64,000 nt of DNA, taken from Micromonospora sonchi. Its GTDB lineage: Bacteria > Actinomycetota > Actinomycetes > Mycobacteriales > Micromonosporaceae. The stretch lies in assembly GCF_014646235.1 (NCBI RefSeq), contig NZ_BMNB01000011.1, positions 1-64,000 of the forward strand, given 5' to 3'. Shown here piece after piece: positions 1-7,989 of the stretch. Each line of letters begins with the position of its first letter. Positions within the stretch are counted from its first letter, which is position 1. The notes under the pieces were generated by a model, which saw only the letters and a program-made list of their open reading frames with translations, was not told where the DNA came from and did no database searches. The position numbers and the translations under genes were made by a program.

Positions 1-91
1 ACACTCATCCCCTGTCCGACACCCAACCCGTCCTGCACATCACCAGTGGATCGCCCTGCTGCGGGCGTCTCCTTGACAAAGGTCATAGGGA

Positions 92-184
92 CACCCCCCA
101 CCCCCCACCCCCACCCCACCCCCACCCCCCACCCCCACCCCCACCCCCACCCCACCCCCACCCCACCCCCACCCCCCACCCCCT
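92..184. repeat. C-rich low-complexity tract (G4-capable on minus strand)
   Basis: The tract consists of runs of 4-6 C separated by single A. On the minus strand this gives many runs of four or more G and could form a G-quadruplex. It directly abuts the left arm of the palindrome at 185. Confidence 0.9.
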
Positions 185-247
185 CGTTGATCATGAGGTT
201 AGCGGCAGTTTGAAGATCAACCACTGCCGCTAACCTCATGATCAACG
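185..247. repeat. Palindrome, repeat family A copy 1
   Basis: Perfect 25-base arms (185-209 and 223-247) flank a 13-base loop. The arm begins CGTTGATCATGAGGTTAGCG. The same arm, with two bases changed, recurs at 20311-20372, so this is a dispersed element. It could act as a bidirectional terminator. Confidence 0.9.
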
Positions 248-345
248 CTGGGCAGGGTGGGCAGGGTGGGCAGGGTGGGTGGGGTGGGCAGGGTGGGCGT
301 GTGTGGTGGGCGAGCGGGTTTGGGGTGGGGGTTTGGGGGGAATGG
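248..345 (+). repeat. G-rich tandem repeat (9-mer GGGCAGGGT)
   Basis: Five 9-base units (GGGCAGGGT, with one GGGTGGGGT) run from 250 to 294, followed by further G runs to about 345. The plus strand could form a G-quadruplex. It lies about 100 bases upstream of the first gene and mirrors the C-rich tract across the palindrome. Confidence 0.85.
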
Positions 346-448
346 CGGCGTGGGTGTGCGGGGTGGGGTTTTGGTTTCCTGTTCTCGGGACAGGATTGCC
401 GGGCGGCGACTTCGGGCATACAGCGCGGGAACGAGGAGAGGGGGCAGC

Positions 449-883
449 ATGGCTGATGTGGCGAACGTCCGTACCTCCCGCAACGGGAGCGAACCGTCCA
501 CTGCCGAGTTGGTCCAGCGGGCGGCCGAGCAGGTGTCCCGCCTGGTGCGCGACGAACTCGCGCTGGCCCGCGCGGAGCTGACCGAGAAGGGCAGGCGGGC
601 CGGTATCGGCGTCGGTCTGCTCGCCGGCGGCGGCGCGCTCGCCTTCTTCGGTCTCGGCGCGCTGATCACCGCCGCGATCCTGCTGCTGGCCCTGGTGCTG
701 CCCGCGTGGGCGGCCGCCCTGATCGTGGCGGCGGCGCTGTTCCTGGTCGCCGGCGTGCTCGCCCTGATCGGCAAGCGGCAGGTCGGTCAGGCGATTCCGC
801 CGGTGCCGCAGGCGACCGTGCACAGTTTGCGGGCCGATGTCGACGTGCTCAGCGCCGCGGTCCGGGACAGGGGGCGGGTATGA
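449..883 (+). CDS. Phage-holin-family (DUF1469/holin-X) membrane protein
   Basis: A 144-residue protein. The N-terminal half is a charged amphipathic helix (about residues 18-48, rich in Arg/Glu). Two hydrophobic membrane segments follow at about 50-80 and 85-112. This matches the actinobacterial holin-X/DUF1469 family, a common housekeeping membrane protein that is not evidence of a prophage. The ATG at 449 is chosen because GAGGAGAGGGGG lies just upstream; longer frames begin inside the G-rich repeat. Its stop overlaps the next start (ATGA), so the three genes at 449-1475 are probably one operon. Its function is not established. Confidence 0.85.
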   Translation: MADVANVRTSRNGSEPSTAELVQRAAEQVSRLVRDELALARAELTEKGRRAGIGVGLLAGGGALAFFGLGALITAAILLLALVLPAWAAALIVAAALFLVAGVLALIGKRQVGQAIPPVPQATVHSLRADVDVLSAAVRDRGRV

Positions 884-1209
884 CGCGCAACGGCACCGGC
901 GACACGGAAGCGCTGCGGGAGGAGATCCGGCGTACCCGGGTCGAGTTGAGCGAGACGATGGAGGCGCTGGCCGCCAAGGCCGACGTCAAGAAGCGACTGA
1001 AGTCCTCGGCGGACCAGGCCCGGGAGCGGATGCGGGAACAGGCCGCGCAGACCGTCGCGCGGGTCCGCGCGCAGGCCGGGCTCCGCCACGAGCAGGCGCG
1101 GCCCGGCGAGATCGGGCTACGGCGAAGTCCGGCGCCGTTCGTGGCTCTCGCGGCCGGCGCGATGGCCGCCGCGGTGATTCTGCTGATCATCAGAGGGAGG
1201 CGTGGGTGA
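880..1209 (+). CDS. DUF3618 domain membrane protein
   Basis: A 109-residue protein that starts in a 4-base ATGA overlap with the preceding gene. The N-terminal part contains the DUF3618-type helix (IRRTRVELSETMEALAAKAD), followed by an Arg/Ala/Gln-rich coiled region. A C-terminal membrane anchor (about residues 84-104) ends in basic residues. Proteins of this family are found beside holin-X and DUF4235 proteins in actinomycetes, and the same trio is seen here. A membrane-associated scaffold role is a guess; no enzymatic motif is visible. Confidence 0.85.
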   Translation: MTRNGTGDTEALREEIRRTRVELSETMEALAAKADVKKRLKSSADQARERMREQAAQTVARVRAQAGLRHEQARPGEIGLRRSPAPFVALAAGAMAAAVILLIIRGRRG

Positions 1210-1475
1210 GCAAGGGGATCGGCAAGGTCGCCTACCGGCCGCTCGGCATCGTGGCCGGCATCGCCGCCGGTGCGATCGCGGGCGCGATCTTTCGCCAGGT
1301 GTGGAAGATGACCGGCGACGGCGACGCCCCCAGCCCCACCGACGAGGACCGTCACTGGGGAGAGATCCTCGCGGCGGCGGCCTTGCAGGGGGCCATCTTC
1401 GCCGTCGTCCGGGCCGCCGTGGACCGCGGCGGAGCGGTCGGCGTACGCCGACTCACCGGCCGCTGGCCGGACTAG
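1206..1475 (+). CDS. DUF4235 domain membrane protein
   Basis: An 89-residue protein that begins with GTG, overlapping the preceding stop (GTGA). It has two hydrophobic helices (about residues 10-28 and 55-73) around a polar, acidic loop containing W-K-M and D-E-D-R-H-W, as in the DUF4235 family. It is the third member of the membrane cluster with the holin-X-like and DUF3618 genes. The function is unknown. Translational coupling to its neighbours suggests the three products work together or are needed in fixed ratio. Confidence 0.82.
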   Translation: MSKGIGKVAYRPLGIVAGIAAGAIAGAIFRQVWKMTGDGDAPSPTDEDRHWGEILAAAALQGAIFAVVRAAVDRGGAVGVRRLTGRWPD

Positions 1476-1772
1476 TTACGAGGAAAAACGCGCCCAGGCC
1501 CGCTCATCGGTTCGCTGGTGAGGGGGCCTTTCATCGTACCGGGCCACCCCTGCCCGGCGGAACTGACGCAACCTTCAGGTCACATGTCGGAGAATTTCGT
1601 CGGGTAGACTGTGCGAAGTTTTTGCGTACGTGGTTTGCTGTTCCACGCCGTTGCGAGATGGCGTGGGTTGAGAGAAGTCTCCTTTACCGGGGGCCGCCTC
1701 AGGCACCGCTGCTCGAAAACGGCCAACCGGCCGCACGGCGTGCTCGGCCGCCAGTTTTAGAAGGAGATACAC
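1476..1772 (+). promoter_or_regulatory. Long leader/promoter region of the cold-shock gene
   Basis: These 297 bases between the DUF4235 gene and the cold-shock gene hold no convincing ORF. The gene-proximal end carries a very strong ribosome binding site (AGAAGGAGATACACATG, 1759-1775). Cold-shock genes often have long leaders that refold with temperature. That this is such a leader is inference; the transcription start is not visible. Confidence 0.45.
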
Positions 1773-1976
1773 ATGGCGCAGGGAACCGTGAAGTGGTTCA
1801 ACGCTGACAAGGGCTTCGGCTTCATCACCGTCGACGGCGGGGGTGCTGACGTGTTCGTCCACTTCTCGGCCATCCAGACCAACGGCTACCGGTCGCTGGA
1901 GGAGAACCAGCGGGTGGAGTTCGAGATCGCCCAGGGCCAGAAGGGTCCGCAGGCCGAGCAGGTCCGCCCCCTCTGA
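1773..1976 (+). CDS. cspA: Cold-shock protein (CspA family)
   Basis: A 67-residue single cold-shock domain, full length for the family. RNP1 (KGFGFI, residues 13-18) and RNP2 (VFVHF, about 29-33) are intact, as is the start GTVKWFN. It should bind single-stranded RNA/DNA and act as an RNA chaperone in the cytoplasm. The ribosome binding site AAGGAG sits at ideal spacing before the ATG and is unusually strong for this window. The gene is monocistronic: a long leader precedes it and a hairpin terminator follows at 2031-2064. Which Csp paralogue it is cannot be told from one copy. Confidence 0.95.
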   Translation: MAQGTVKWFNADKGFGFITVDGGGADVFVHFSAIQTNGYRSLEENQRVEFEIAQGQKGPQAEQVRPL

Positions 1977-2030
1977 ACGACCCAGCCGGCGACCGCCGGC
2001 GACGGGTGATCCGGCCACTCGGATCACGCG

Positions 2031-2064
2031 AAGCCCCGCATCCCGCATGGGAGGCGGGGCTTTC
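2031..2064 (+). terminator. Hairpin terminator after cold-shock gene
   Basis: The arms AAGCCCCGC (2031-2039) and GCGGGGCTT (2054-2062) are perfect complements. An inner stem (TCCC/GGGA) extends the hairpin around a GCAT loop, and TTTCC follows. Confidence 0.8.
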
Positions 2065-2077
2065 CGCATTCACCGCC

Positions 2078-2162
2078 GTGTTGCCGGCCCACAAGTTTCA
2101 CTGCCGGTGTGCCGGCCAGCAAGTCTCACGGCTGGTGTGCCGGCCAGCAAGTTTCACCGTCG
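2078..2162. repeat. Three imperfect 28-base tandem repeats
   Basis: Units start at about 2078, 2107 and 2135 and share GTGTGCCGGCCAGCAAGTTTCAC; the first unit is degenerate. The last unit overlaps the stop codon of the minus-strand gene at 2154. Confidence 0.75.
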
Positions 2163-2348
2163 GTTGCGGGCCCGCACGCCGAGCCAGAGCAGCGCCAGGC
2201 CGACCAGCATCAGCACCGGGCCGATCACGGCCCAGATCCGCTGGTCGGTCAGCACGCTGCCCTCGATGTAGCCGAGGCCCTGCACCGTCCACAGCGCTCC
2301 GACGACCACGGCCAGCAGACCGAGGGCGAGCCGGAACCAGCCCCCCAT
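2154..2348 (-). CDS. Small two-helix membrane protein, unknown
   Basis: A 64-residue protein with two hydrophobic segments (about residues 6-25 and 36-56) and a basic C-terminus (RARNRR). The ATG at 2348 is preferred over a longer frame because GGGAGG lies 6 bases upstream. It resembles the small integral membrane proteins of actinomycetes that carry no named domain, and I do not recognise a function. Its stop lies inside the last unit of a 28-base tandem repeat. It lies downstream of the aldo/keto reductase on the same strand, with about 40 bases between them. Confidence 0.6.
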   Translation of the reverse strand: MGGWFRLALGLLAVVVGALWTVQGLGYIEGSVLTDQRIWAVIGPVLMLVGLALLWLGVRARNRR

Positions 2349-2389
2349 CGCGACCTCCCTCTGCCGAGTCCCGCCGACGGCTGCGCCGC

Positions 2390-3373
2390 TCACCACCGGT
2401 GATGCACCTGTGGACGGATCAGCTCGTCGTAGACGGTGCTCACCTCGGCCAGCTCCGCCGTGGACAGCGGCGGTTGGCCGGCCACGGCGGCGTTGGCGCG
2501 GGCCTGGGCCGCGTCGCGGGCACCGGGGATGACCACGGTCACCCCCGCCTGGTCGAGCACCCAGCGCAGCGCGAACTGCGCCGTCGTACGGTCGTCGCCG
2601 ACCAGCGGGGTGAGCCGACGGACGGCGGCCAGCCCGGTGGAGAAGTCGACGCCGGAGAAGGTCTCGCCGACGTCGAAGGCTTCACCGCGCCGGTTGAACG
2701 AGCGGTGGTCGTCGGCGGGGAAGGTGGTCTGCTCGTCGTAGCGGCCGGAGAGCAGGCCGCTGGCCAGCGGCACGCGGGCGATGATGCCGACCCCGGCAGC
2801 GGCAGCGGCCGGCAGCACCCGCTCCAACGGCTTGTGGCGCAGCGCGTTCAGGATGATCTGGACGCTGGCCACCCCGGGCCGGGCGATCGCGGTGAGCGCC
2901 TCGTCGCAGGTCTCCACGCTGACGCCGTACGCGGCGATCCGCTTCTCGGCGACCAGGGTGTCGAGCGCGTCGAAGACCGCGTCGTCGGCGAAGACCACCG
3001 TCGGCGGGCAGTGCAACTGCACCAGGTCCAGGGTGTCCACGCCGAGGTTGGCCCGCGACCGGTCGGTCCACCGGCGGAAGTTGTCCAGCGTGTACGCCTG
3101 CGGGGTCTGCGGCACGCGGCGGCCCATCTTGGTGGCCACCGTCAGCCCGGCGTCGGGGTGCGCCGCGAGGAACCTGCCGATCAGCTGTTCGCTGCGCCCG
3201 TCGCCGTACACGTCGGCGGTGTCCAGAAAGGTCACACCGGCCTCGATCGCGGCGCTCAGCACCGCCATCGCGTCGTTCTCGGTGACCGTGCCCCAGTCGG
3301 CGCCGAGCTGCCAGGCGCCGAGGCCGACCACGCCGACCTGCCGACCGAGTCGAGGAAATGTGCGTTGCTCCAT
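2390..3373 (-). CDS. Aldo/keto reductase
   Basis: A 327-residue NADPH-dependent aldo/keto reductase of the YghZ/Tas-like group. The catalytic tetrad is visible: Asp and Tyr in FLDTADVYGDG, Lys in VATKMG and His in LVQLHCPP. The C-terminal cofactor segment with VVIPGARDAAQARANAA is present. The start at 3373 (MEQRTF) matches the usual family N-terminus; the frame is open further upstream but there is no conserved sequence there. It should reduce an aldehyde or ketone in the cytoplasm; the substrate cannot be told. It is divergent from the deaminase gene at 3591 across about 220 bases. Confidence 0.88.
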   Translation of the reverse strand: MEQRTFPRLGRQVGVVGLGAWQLGADWGTVTENDAMAVLSAAIEAGVTFLDTADVYGDGRSEQLIGRFLAAHPDAGLTVATKMGRRVPQTPQAYTLDNFRRWTDRSRANLGVDTLDLVQLHCPPTVVFADDAVFDALDTLVAEKRIAAYGVSVETCDEALTAIARPGVASVQIILNALRHKPLERVLPAAAAAGVGIIARVPLASGLLSGRYDEQTTFPADDHRSFNRRGEAFDVGETFSGVDFSTGLAAVRRLTPLVGDDRTTAQFALRWVLDQAGVTVVIPGARDAAQARANAAVAGQPPLSTAELAEVSTVYDELIRPQVHHRW

Positions 3374-3590
3374 ACGGGTGAGCCTAGTGACCAGCCTTGC
3401 CCCACCCGTGGCCGGGCCATACGTCAAACAAAACGAACGTACGGTTTCCTGCCAGGCGGGAGGGGTGGGCTGAAGGCGTACCCCCAGGGCGGCCCGGGCA
3501 GGTGTATTTTCCGTTCCGCCGGATCTTCGTCGTCGCCCGTACCGGCGCCGCGTCCCGGTGAGCCGCCGCACCCCACGTTCAGGAGAACCC

Positions 3591-4613
3591 GTGACCGAGC
3601 TGCGTACCTTCATCGCCGGACTGCCCAAGGTGGAACTGCACGTGCACCACGTCGGCTCCGCCTCGCCCCGGATCGTGGCCGAGCTGGCCGCTCGGCACGA
3701 GGGGCGCAGTCCGGTCCCCGCCGACCCGCAGCTGCTGGCCGACTACTTCGTCTTCCGCGACTTCGCACACTTCGTCGAGCTCTATCTCAGCGTCGTGGAT
3801 CTCGTCCGCGACCCGGAGGACGTCTGGCTGCTCACCCACGAGGTGGCCCGGGAACTGGCCCGCCAGCAGGTCCGCTACGCCGAGCTGACGGTGACGCCGT
3901 ACTCGCACGTCAAGCGGGGCATCCCGGCACCGGCGTTCTGCGAGGCGATCGAGGACGCCCGCCGGCGCGCCGCCGCGGACTTCGGCGTCGAGCTGCGGTG
4001 GTGTTTCGACATTCCCGGTGAGGCGGGCCTGCCGGCGGCCGAGGAGACGCTGCGGATCTGCCTCGACGAGAGCCCCGACGGGTTGATCAGCTTCGGCCTG
4101 GGCGGCCCCGAGATCGGCGTGCCGAGGCCGCAGTTCAAGCCGTACTTCGACCGGGCCCGGGCGGTCGGGCTGCACTCCGTGCCGCACGCCGGGGAGACCA
4201 CCGGCCCGCAGACCGTCTGGGACGCGCTGCGTGAGCTGGGCGCCGAACGGATCGGCCACGGCATCTCCGCCGCCGAGGACCCGCGACTGCTCGCCCACCT
4301 CGCGGAGCGGCAGATCCCCCTGGAGGTCTGCCCGACCTCCAACGTGCGGACCCGCGCGGTGGCCCGCATCGAGGAGCATCCGCTGCCTCGCCTGATCGAC
4401 GCCGGGGTGCTGGTGACCATCAACTCCGACGACCCGCCGATGTTCGGCACCACCCTCAACGACGAGTACGCGGTGGCCGCCGACCTGCTCGACGCCAACC
4501 CGCCACAGGTGGCGAACCTGGCCCGCAACGCGGTGACCGCCTCGTTCCTCGACGAGGCCGCCAAGCGGCGGATCACCGCGGAGATCGACGCCTACCTGAC
4601 CACCCACGACTGA
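3591..4613 (+). CDS. Adenosine deaminase family; probable aminofutalosine deaminase
   Basis: A 340-residue metal-dependent deaminase with the amidohydrolase (TIM-barrel) fold. Zinc ligands are visible in HVHHVG (about 18-23), in VPHAGE (about 200, with the catalytic Glu nearby) and in the NSDDPP motif (about 280). The segment HVHHVGSASPRIVAELAARH replaces the usual adenosine-deaminase H-x-H-L-D-G. In Streptomyces this variant is typical of the enzyme that deaminates aminodeoxyfutalosine in the futalosine route to menaquinone. No other futalosine gene is in the window, so the substrate is inferred from sequence recall only. The GTG at 3591 follows AGGAG. A hairpin at 4648-4697 ends the transcript. 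Confidence 0.8.
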   Translation: MTELRTFIAGLPKVELHVHHVGSASPRIVAELAARHEGRSPVPADPQLLADYFVFRDFAHFVELYLSVVDLVRDPEDVWLLTHEVARELARQQVRYAELTVTPYSHVKRGIPAPAFCEAIEDARRRAAADFGVELRWCFDIPGEAGLPAAEETLRICLDESPDGLISFGLGGPEIGVPRPQFKPYFDRARAVGLHSVPHAGETTGPQTVWDALRELGAERIGHGISAAEDPRLLAHLAERQIPLEVCPTSNVRTRAVARIEEHPLPRLIDAGVLVTINSDDPPMFGTTLNDEYAVAADLLDANPPQVANLARNAVTASFLDEAAKRRITAEIDAYLTTHD

Positions 4614-4647
4614 GACATCGGGAGACTGCGCGGGCGGACCGGAAGTG

Positions 4648-4697
4648 GCGCGCGGCGGGAGGTGTGGTGTGGGGGGACCGTCTCTCCCGCCGCGCGC
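4648..4697. terminator. Bidirectional hairpin terminator
   Basis: Perfect 14-base arms (4648-4661 and 4684-4697) flank a 22-base loop between the converging deaminase and histidine-kinase genes. No U-tract is visible. Confidence 0.6.
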
Positions 4698-4876
4698 ACG
4701 GCTCCACCGGACCGGTCTGCGCTGGGAGCGAAGGGCCGGTGGAACTACTGGGTTCGTTGACGATCCTGGCAGCCGGAGGCCGTCTGTGGGGCGGCGTTAA
4801 CTCGGATCTAAGGAAGACTTGCGCCGGCGCACAGTCTGCGCCGACGGGATCACCGTGCGCCACCGGCGCGGGTCGG

Positions 4877-6277
4877 TCAATCGTCCGACGGCCGCTGGCG
4901 GGGCCACCGGCGCCCGCTGCTCTTGGACTCCCGAGCCTCCCGGGCCATTCGGCCCACCAGGCCGAACCGGCTGACCTGGCGCGGCGTCGCCTCCGGGTCG
5001 GCGAGCAGCATCACCACACTGGCCCCGCCCAGCCGGGCCCGGTCGATGCTGACCGAACCATCGGCCTGCAACGCCACCCGCTTGGCGATGTCCAGCCCCA
5101 ACCCGGTGGAGCCCTGATCGCTGGCGCCACGGCGCAGGGCGCGATCCGGGTTGGCGATGCCGGGACCGGCGTCGTCGATCCGGATGGCCACGTACCCGTC
5201 GCGGCGCGAGACCGCCACCTCGAACGCGGTGCCCTGCGGCGTGTAGCGGAAGACGTTGCCGATCACCGCGTCCAGCGCGGCGGCCAGCTCGGCCCGGGCC
5301 ACCGGCACGGGGATGCGCAGCTGAGCACCGCTGACCCGGTGCGGACGGTTCTGGTCGCCCGCCAGGGCCGCCCAGAAGACCATCCGCTCCCGGACCACCT
5401 CGCTGACGTCGCAGAGCGCCGGGCCCGCCTCGGTGGCCACCGTCTTGCGGGTGGTCTTGATCAGGGTGTCGATCTCCCCCTCCAGGGTGACGATCGCCTG
5501 CCGGATCCGCCGGATGCCGCGCCGGTAGTCCAGCTCCGCCTGGCTGAACGAGCCCACGCTGGTGTCGTCGGACTCCAACGCCTCCGCGTCCAGCCGCAGC
5601 ACGGTCAGCGGGGTCCGTAGCCGGTGCGACAGGTCCGCCACCAGCTCCCGCTCCTCGGTGCGGGCTGCGACCAACCGTTCCGCCATCCGGTTGAAGGCGT
5701 GGCCGGCCTCGGCCAGCTCGCGCGGGCCGCTCGGCTCGACGCGTACGCCAACGTCGCCGTCGCCCACCGCGAACGCCGCCTCGATCAGGCCCCGGGTGGC
5801 GTCCACCGTCCGGGCCGCGACCCGGTCCACCACCAGCACCGCCGCACCCACCAGGGCGAGCGCCACTCCGGCCAGCAGCAGCCAGCTGTCCCGGTCACCG
5901 CCGAGCGCGGAGTCCGGGACGAAGACCTCGACCACGGCGATCTGGTCGCCGAGCACCACCGGGTCCAGCCGCAACGCGCCACCGTCGACGTCGACGACCA
6001 ACGACCGCCCCTGCGTTCGGGCCCGCTCCAACTGCCCGGCGTCGGCCCGGCCGGCGGAGGCGTCCACCGCCAGGCCGTGCACGACCGGCCGGGTGGCCGG
6101 GTCGTCGCCGCTGGCCTCGATGGCGCGGGCCACCACGTCCGGCTCGGTGCTCGCGGCGAGCGAACCGGTGACCAGCGCGCTGCGGCGGGCCGCGTCCGCG
6201 ATCGCCTCCTCGCGGGCCTGTCCGTCGAGGACCAGCCCGAGCGGGATCAGGAAGGCCAGCGCCAGCAGCGTGCCCAT
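4877..6277 (-). CDS. Sensor histidine kinase (HAMP, HisKA, HATPase)
   Basis: About 466 residues from the ATG at 6277. A first membrane helix is at the N-terminus, an extracellular sensing region of about 110 residues follows, and a second helix contains WLLLAGVALALVGAAVLVV. HAMP, the phospho-acceptor box LSHRLRTPL and the HATPase motifs (NVFRYTPQG, DDAGPGI, GSTGLGLDIAK) follow in order. It should autophosphorylate and pass phosphate to the regulator encoded just upstream. The frame remains open upstream of the ATG, and a CTG at 6310 (LRRTLALLTAG) would overlap the regulator's stop, so the true start may be there. The signal is unknown. Confidence 0.9.
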   Translation of the reverse strand: MGTLLALAFLIPLGLVLDGQAREEAIADAARRSALVTGSLAASTEPDVVARAIEASGDDPATRPVVHGLAVDASAGRADAGQLERARTQGRSLVVDVDGGALRLDPVVLGDQIAVVEVFVPDSALGGDRDSWLLLAGVALALVGAAVLVVDRVAARTVDATRGLIEAAFAVGDGDVGVRVEPSGPRELAEAGHAFNRMAERLVAARTEERELVADLSHRLRTPLTVLRLDAEALESDDTSVGSFSQAELDYRRGIRRIRQAIVTLEGEIDTLIKTTRKTVATEAGPALCDVSEVVRERMVFWAALAGDQNRPHRVSGAQLRIPVPVARAELAAALDAVIGNVFRYTPQGTAFEVAVSRRDGYVAIRIDDAGPGIANPDRALRRGASDQGSTGLGLDIAKRVALQADGSVSIDRARLGGASVVMLLADPEATPRQVSRFGLVGRMAREARESKSSGRRWPRQRPSDD

Positions 6278-6306
6278 GCCGGCCGTCAGCAGGGCCAGCG
6301 TCCGTC

Positions 6307-6996
6307 TCAGTCCGGCGCCACCAGCCGGAAGCCCACTCCCCGCACGGTGCGCAGGTAGCGCGGCTTCGCCGCGGACTCGCCCATTTTGCGGCGCAGCCAG
6401 TACAGGTGAACGTCGATGGTCTGGTCCTCGCCGACCGATGGCTGCCGCCATACCTCCTCCAAGAGTTCCCGCCGGGACACTACCCGGCCGGGGCGGGCGG
6501 CGAGATACGCCAACAGGTCGAATTCCTTGCGGGTCAGCGCCAGCGCCGTCCCGTCGAGGTGAGCGCTGCGTTCGCCGACGTCCACCCGCAGCCCGCCCAC
6601 GCTGTGCACGGCCGGCTGGACCGCCCGGCTGGCCCGGCCGACCCGGCGCAGCACGGTGGTGATCCGGGCGTCCAGGTGCGCACCGGTGAACGGTTTGACC
6701 ATGTAGTCGTCGGCACCGGCCCGCAGCAGCCGGACCACGGACTGCTCGTCGTCGCGGGCGGTGGCGATGATGATCGGCACGTCGGTGATCCCGCGCAGCA
6801 TCCGCAGGGCGTCGGACCCGTCCAGGTCCGGCAGACCGAGGTCGAGCACGACGAGGTCGGGGGTCTCCGCGGCGACCCGGCGCAACGCGTCCAGAGCCGT
6901 GCCGACCGCGTGCACGGCGTGACCCCGGTCGGTGAGTGACCGAAGCATCGCGCCGCGTACGACGTGATCGTCTTCGACCAGGAGAACGGTGGCCAC
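6307..6996 (-). CDS. OmpR/PhoB-type response regulator
   Basis: A 229-residue two-domain regulator. The receiver has the acidic pair (VEDD), the phosphorylated Asp in VVLDLGLPDLDG and the Lys in VKPF. The C-terminal winged helix carries LTRKEFDLLAYLA and a recognition helix around DVHLYWLRRKM. The GTG at 6996 is chosen because the receiver begins VATVLLVEDD there. It is encoded immediately upstream of its kinase on the same strand, with the two genes nearly touching, which makes them a cognate pair. It is divergent from the ADP-ribosylglycohydrolase gene at 7069, separated by 72 bases, so the two may share a regulatory region. Confidence 0.92.
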   Translation of the reverse strand: MATVLLVEDDHVVRGAMLRSLTDRGHAVHAVGTALDALRRVAAETPDLVVLDLGLPDLDGSDALRMLRGITDVPIIIATARDDEQSVVRLLRAGADDYMVKPFTGAHLDARITTVLRRVGRASRAVQPAVHSVGGLRVDVGERSAHLDGTALALTRKEFDLLAYLAARPGRVVSRRELLEEVWRQPSVGEDQTIDVHLYWLRRKMGESAAKPRYLRTVRGVGFRLVAPD

Positions 6997-7068
6997 CCAA
7001 GAACGGTACTCGCAGCGAAGGGCGGCGTCATTGCGGCCCACCCGAGGATCTGCGCAAGATGGCATGAC

Positions 7069-7989
7069 ATGGCTTTCACCCTCTATCCGGACACCCGGCT
7101 GGCCCTGGCCCGCGACGCACTCGCCGGCCTGTCGGTCGGCGACGCCCTCGGATCCCAGTTCTTCGTGCCCGGCCGCCGCCCGTCCGACCTGGTCGCCGGC
7201 CGGCTGCCACCCGCGCTTTGGCAGTGGACCGACGACACCGAGATGGCCTGCTCGGTGCTGGCGGCGCTCGCCGAGGCCGGCCGGATCGACCGGGACGCCC
7301 TCGCGCTGGCCTTCGCCGAGCGCTGCGAGCCGTACCGGGGGTACGGCCCCGGCGCCGTGCGCATCCTGCGTCTGATCCGCACCGGCACGCCGTGGCCGGT
7401 CGCTGCCGCGGCCGCCTTCGACGGGCAGGGTTCCTGCGGCAACGGCGCGGCGATGCGGGTGGCCCCGTTGGGGGCGTACTTCGCCGACTCGATCAGCCGG
7501 GCCGCCGCGCAGGCCCGGGCGTCGGCCGAGGTGACCCACGCCCACCCCGAGGGAATCGCCGGGGCGGTGGCGGTGGCGGTGGCCGCCGCGCTGGCGGCCC
7601 GCGCCCGCCTGGACGGCGACCGGCCCGAACCGGCCCGCCTGCTCGCGGGGGTGGCGGCCGCGCTGGACCCGGCCAGCGAGGTGCACCGGGGCGTACGCCG
7701 GGTCGCCGGCCTGCTCGGCCGCCCACTGGACGAGATCGTGGCCGCGGTGGGCAACGGGTCAAGGGTCACCGCCCAGGACACCGTCGCCTTCACCTGCTGG
7801 GTGGCCGCCACCCACCTGGAGGACTACCCGGCGGCCGTGCGCGCCTGCGTCGAGGCGGGCGGAGACGTGGACACCACGGCCGCGATCGCCGGCGGGATGG
7901 TCGCCGCGTACACCGGGGTGGGCACACCCGGCGGGGTGCCCACCGACTGGCTGGCCGCCCGGGAGCCGCTACCCGACTGGGCCGGCTGA
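7069..7989 (+). CDS. ADP-ribosylglycohydrolase family protein
   Basis: A 306-residue protein of the DraG/ARH fold. Metal-binding motifs are present: WTDDTEMA near residue 55 and GGDVDTTAAIAGGMVAA near residue 262. GLSVGDALGSQF at the N-terminus is typical. The family removes ADP-ribose from proteins or small molecules in the cytoplasm; the target here is unknown. The start ATG at 7069 is chosen because the conserved region begins directly after it. The last 21 bases overlap, tail to tail, with the YcnI-like gene on the other strand. Confidence 0.87.
   Translation: MAFTLYPDTRLALARDALAGLSVGDALGSQFFVPGRRPSDLVAGRLPPALWQWTDDTEMACSVLAALAEAGRIDRDALALAFAERCEPYRGYGPGAVRILRLIRTGTPWPVAAAAAFDGQGSCGNGAAMRVAPLGAYFADSISRAAAQARASAEVTHAHPEGIAGAVAVAVAAALAARARLDGDRPEPARLLAGVAAALDPASEVHRGVRRVAGLLGRPLDEIVAAVGNGSRVTAQDTVAFTCWVAATHLEDYPAAVRACVEAGGDVDTTAAIAGGMVAAYTGVGTPGGVPTDWLAAREPLPDWAG

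Larger units (their letters stand above)
1..448. other. Intergenic region with C-rich tract, palindrome and G-rich tract
   Basis: No convincing gene is visible before the first start at 449. Bases 1-91 are ordinary sequence. Bases 92-184 are an almost pure CCCCCACCCC tract, 185-247 are a perfect palindrome, and 248-345 are G-rich with a 9-base tandem repeat. A short minus-strand frame starting at 86 runs off the left edge but has weak codon bias and is not called. Confidence 0.7.

Noticed and set aside
1..86. Short minus-strand frame (start at 86) running off the left edge
   Set aside because: Only 28 codons are visible, third-position bias is weak and no family is recognised. It may be a real gene start, but there is no support.
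449..1475. Holin-like gene taken as evidence for prophage
   Set aside because: The holin-X/DUF1469, DUF3618 and DUF4235 trio is common in actinomycete chromosomes, and no phage structural or integrase gene is present.
1755..1775. Strong ribosome binding site that resembles a cloning-vector sequence
   Set aside because: The match is only to a strong natural Shine-Dalgarno pattern, and the flanking sequence is ordinary genomic DNA.
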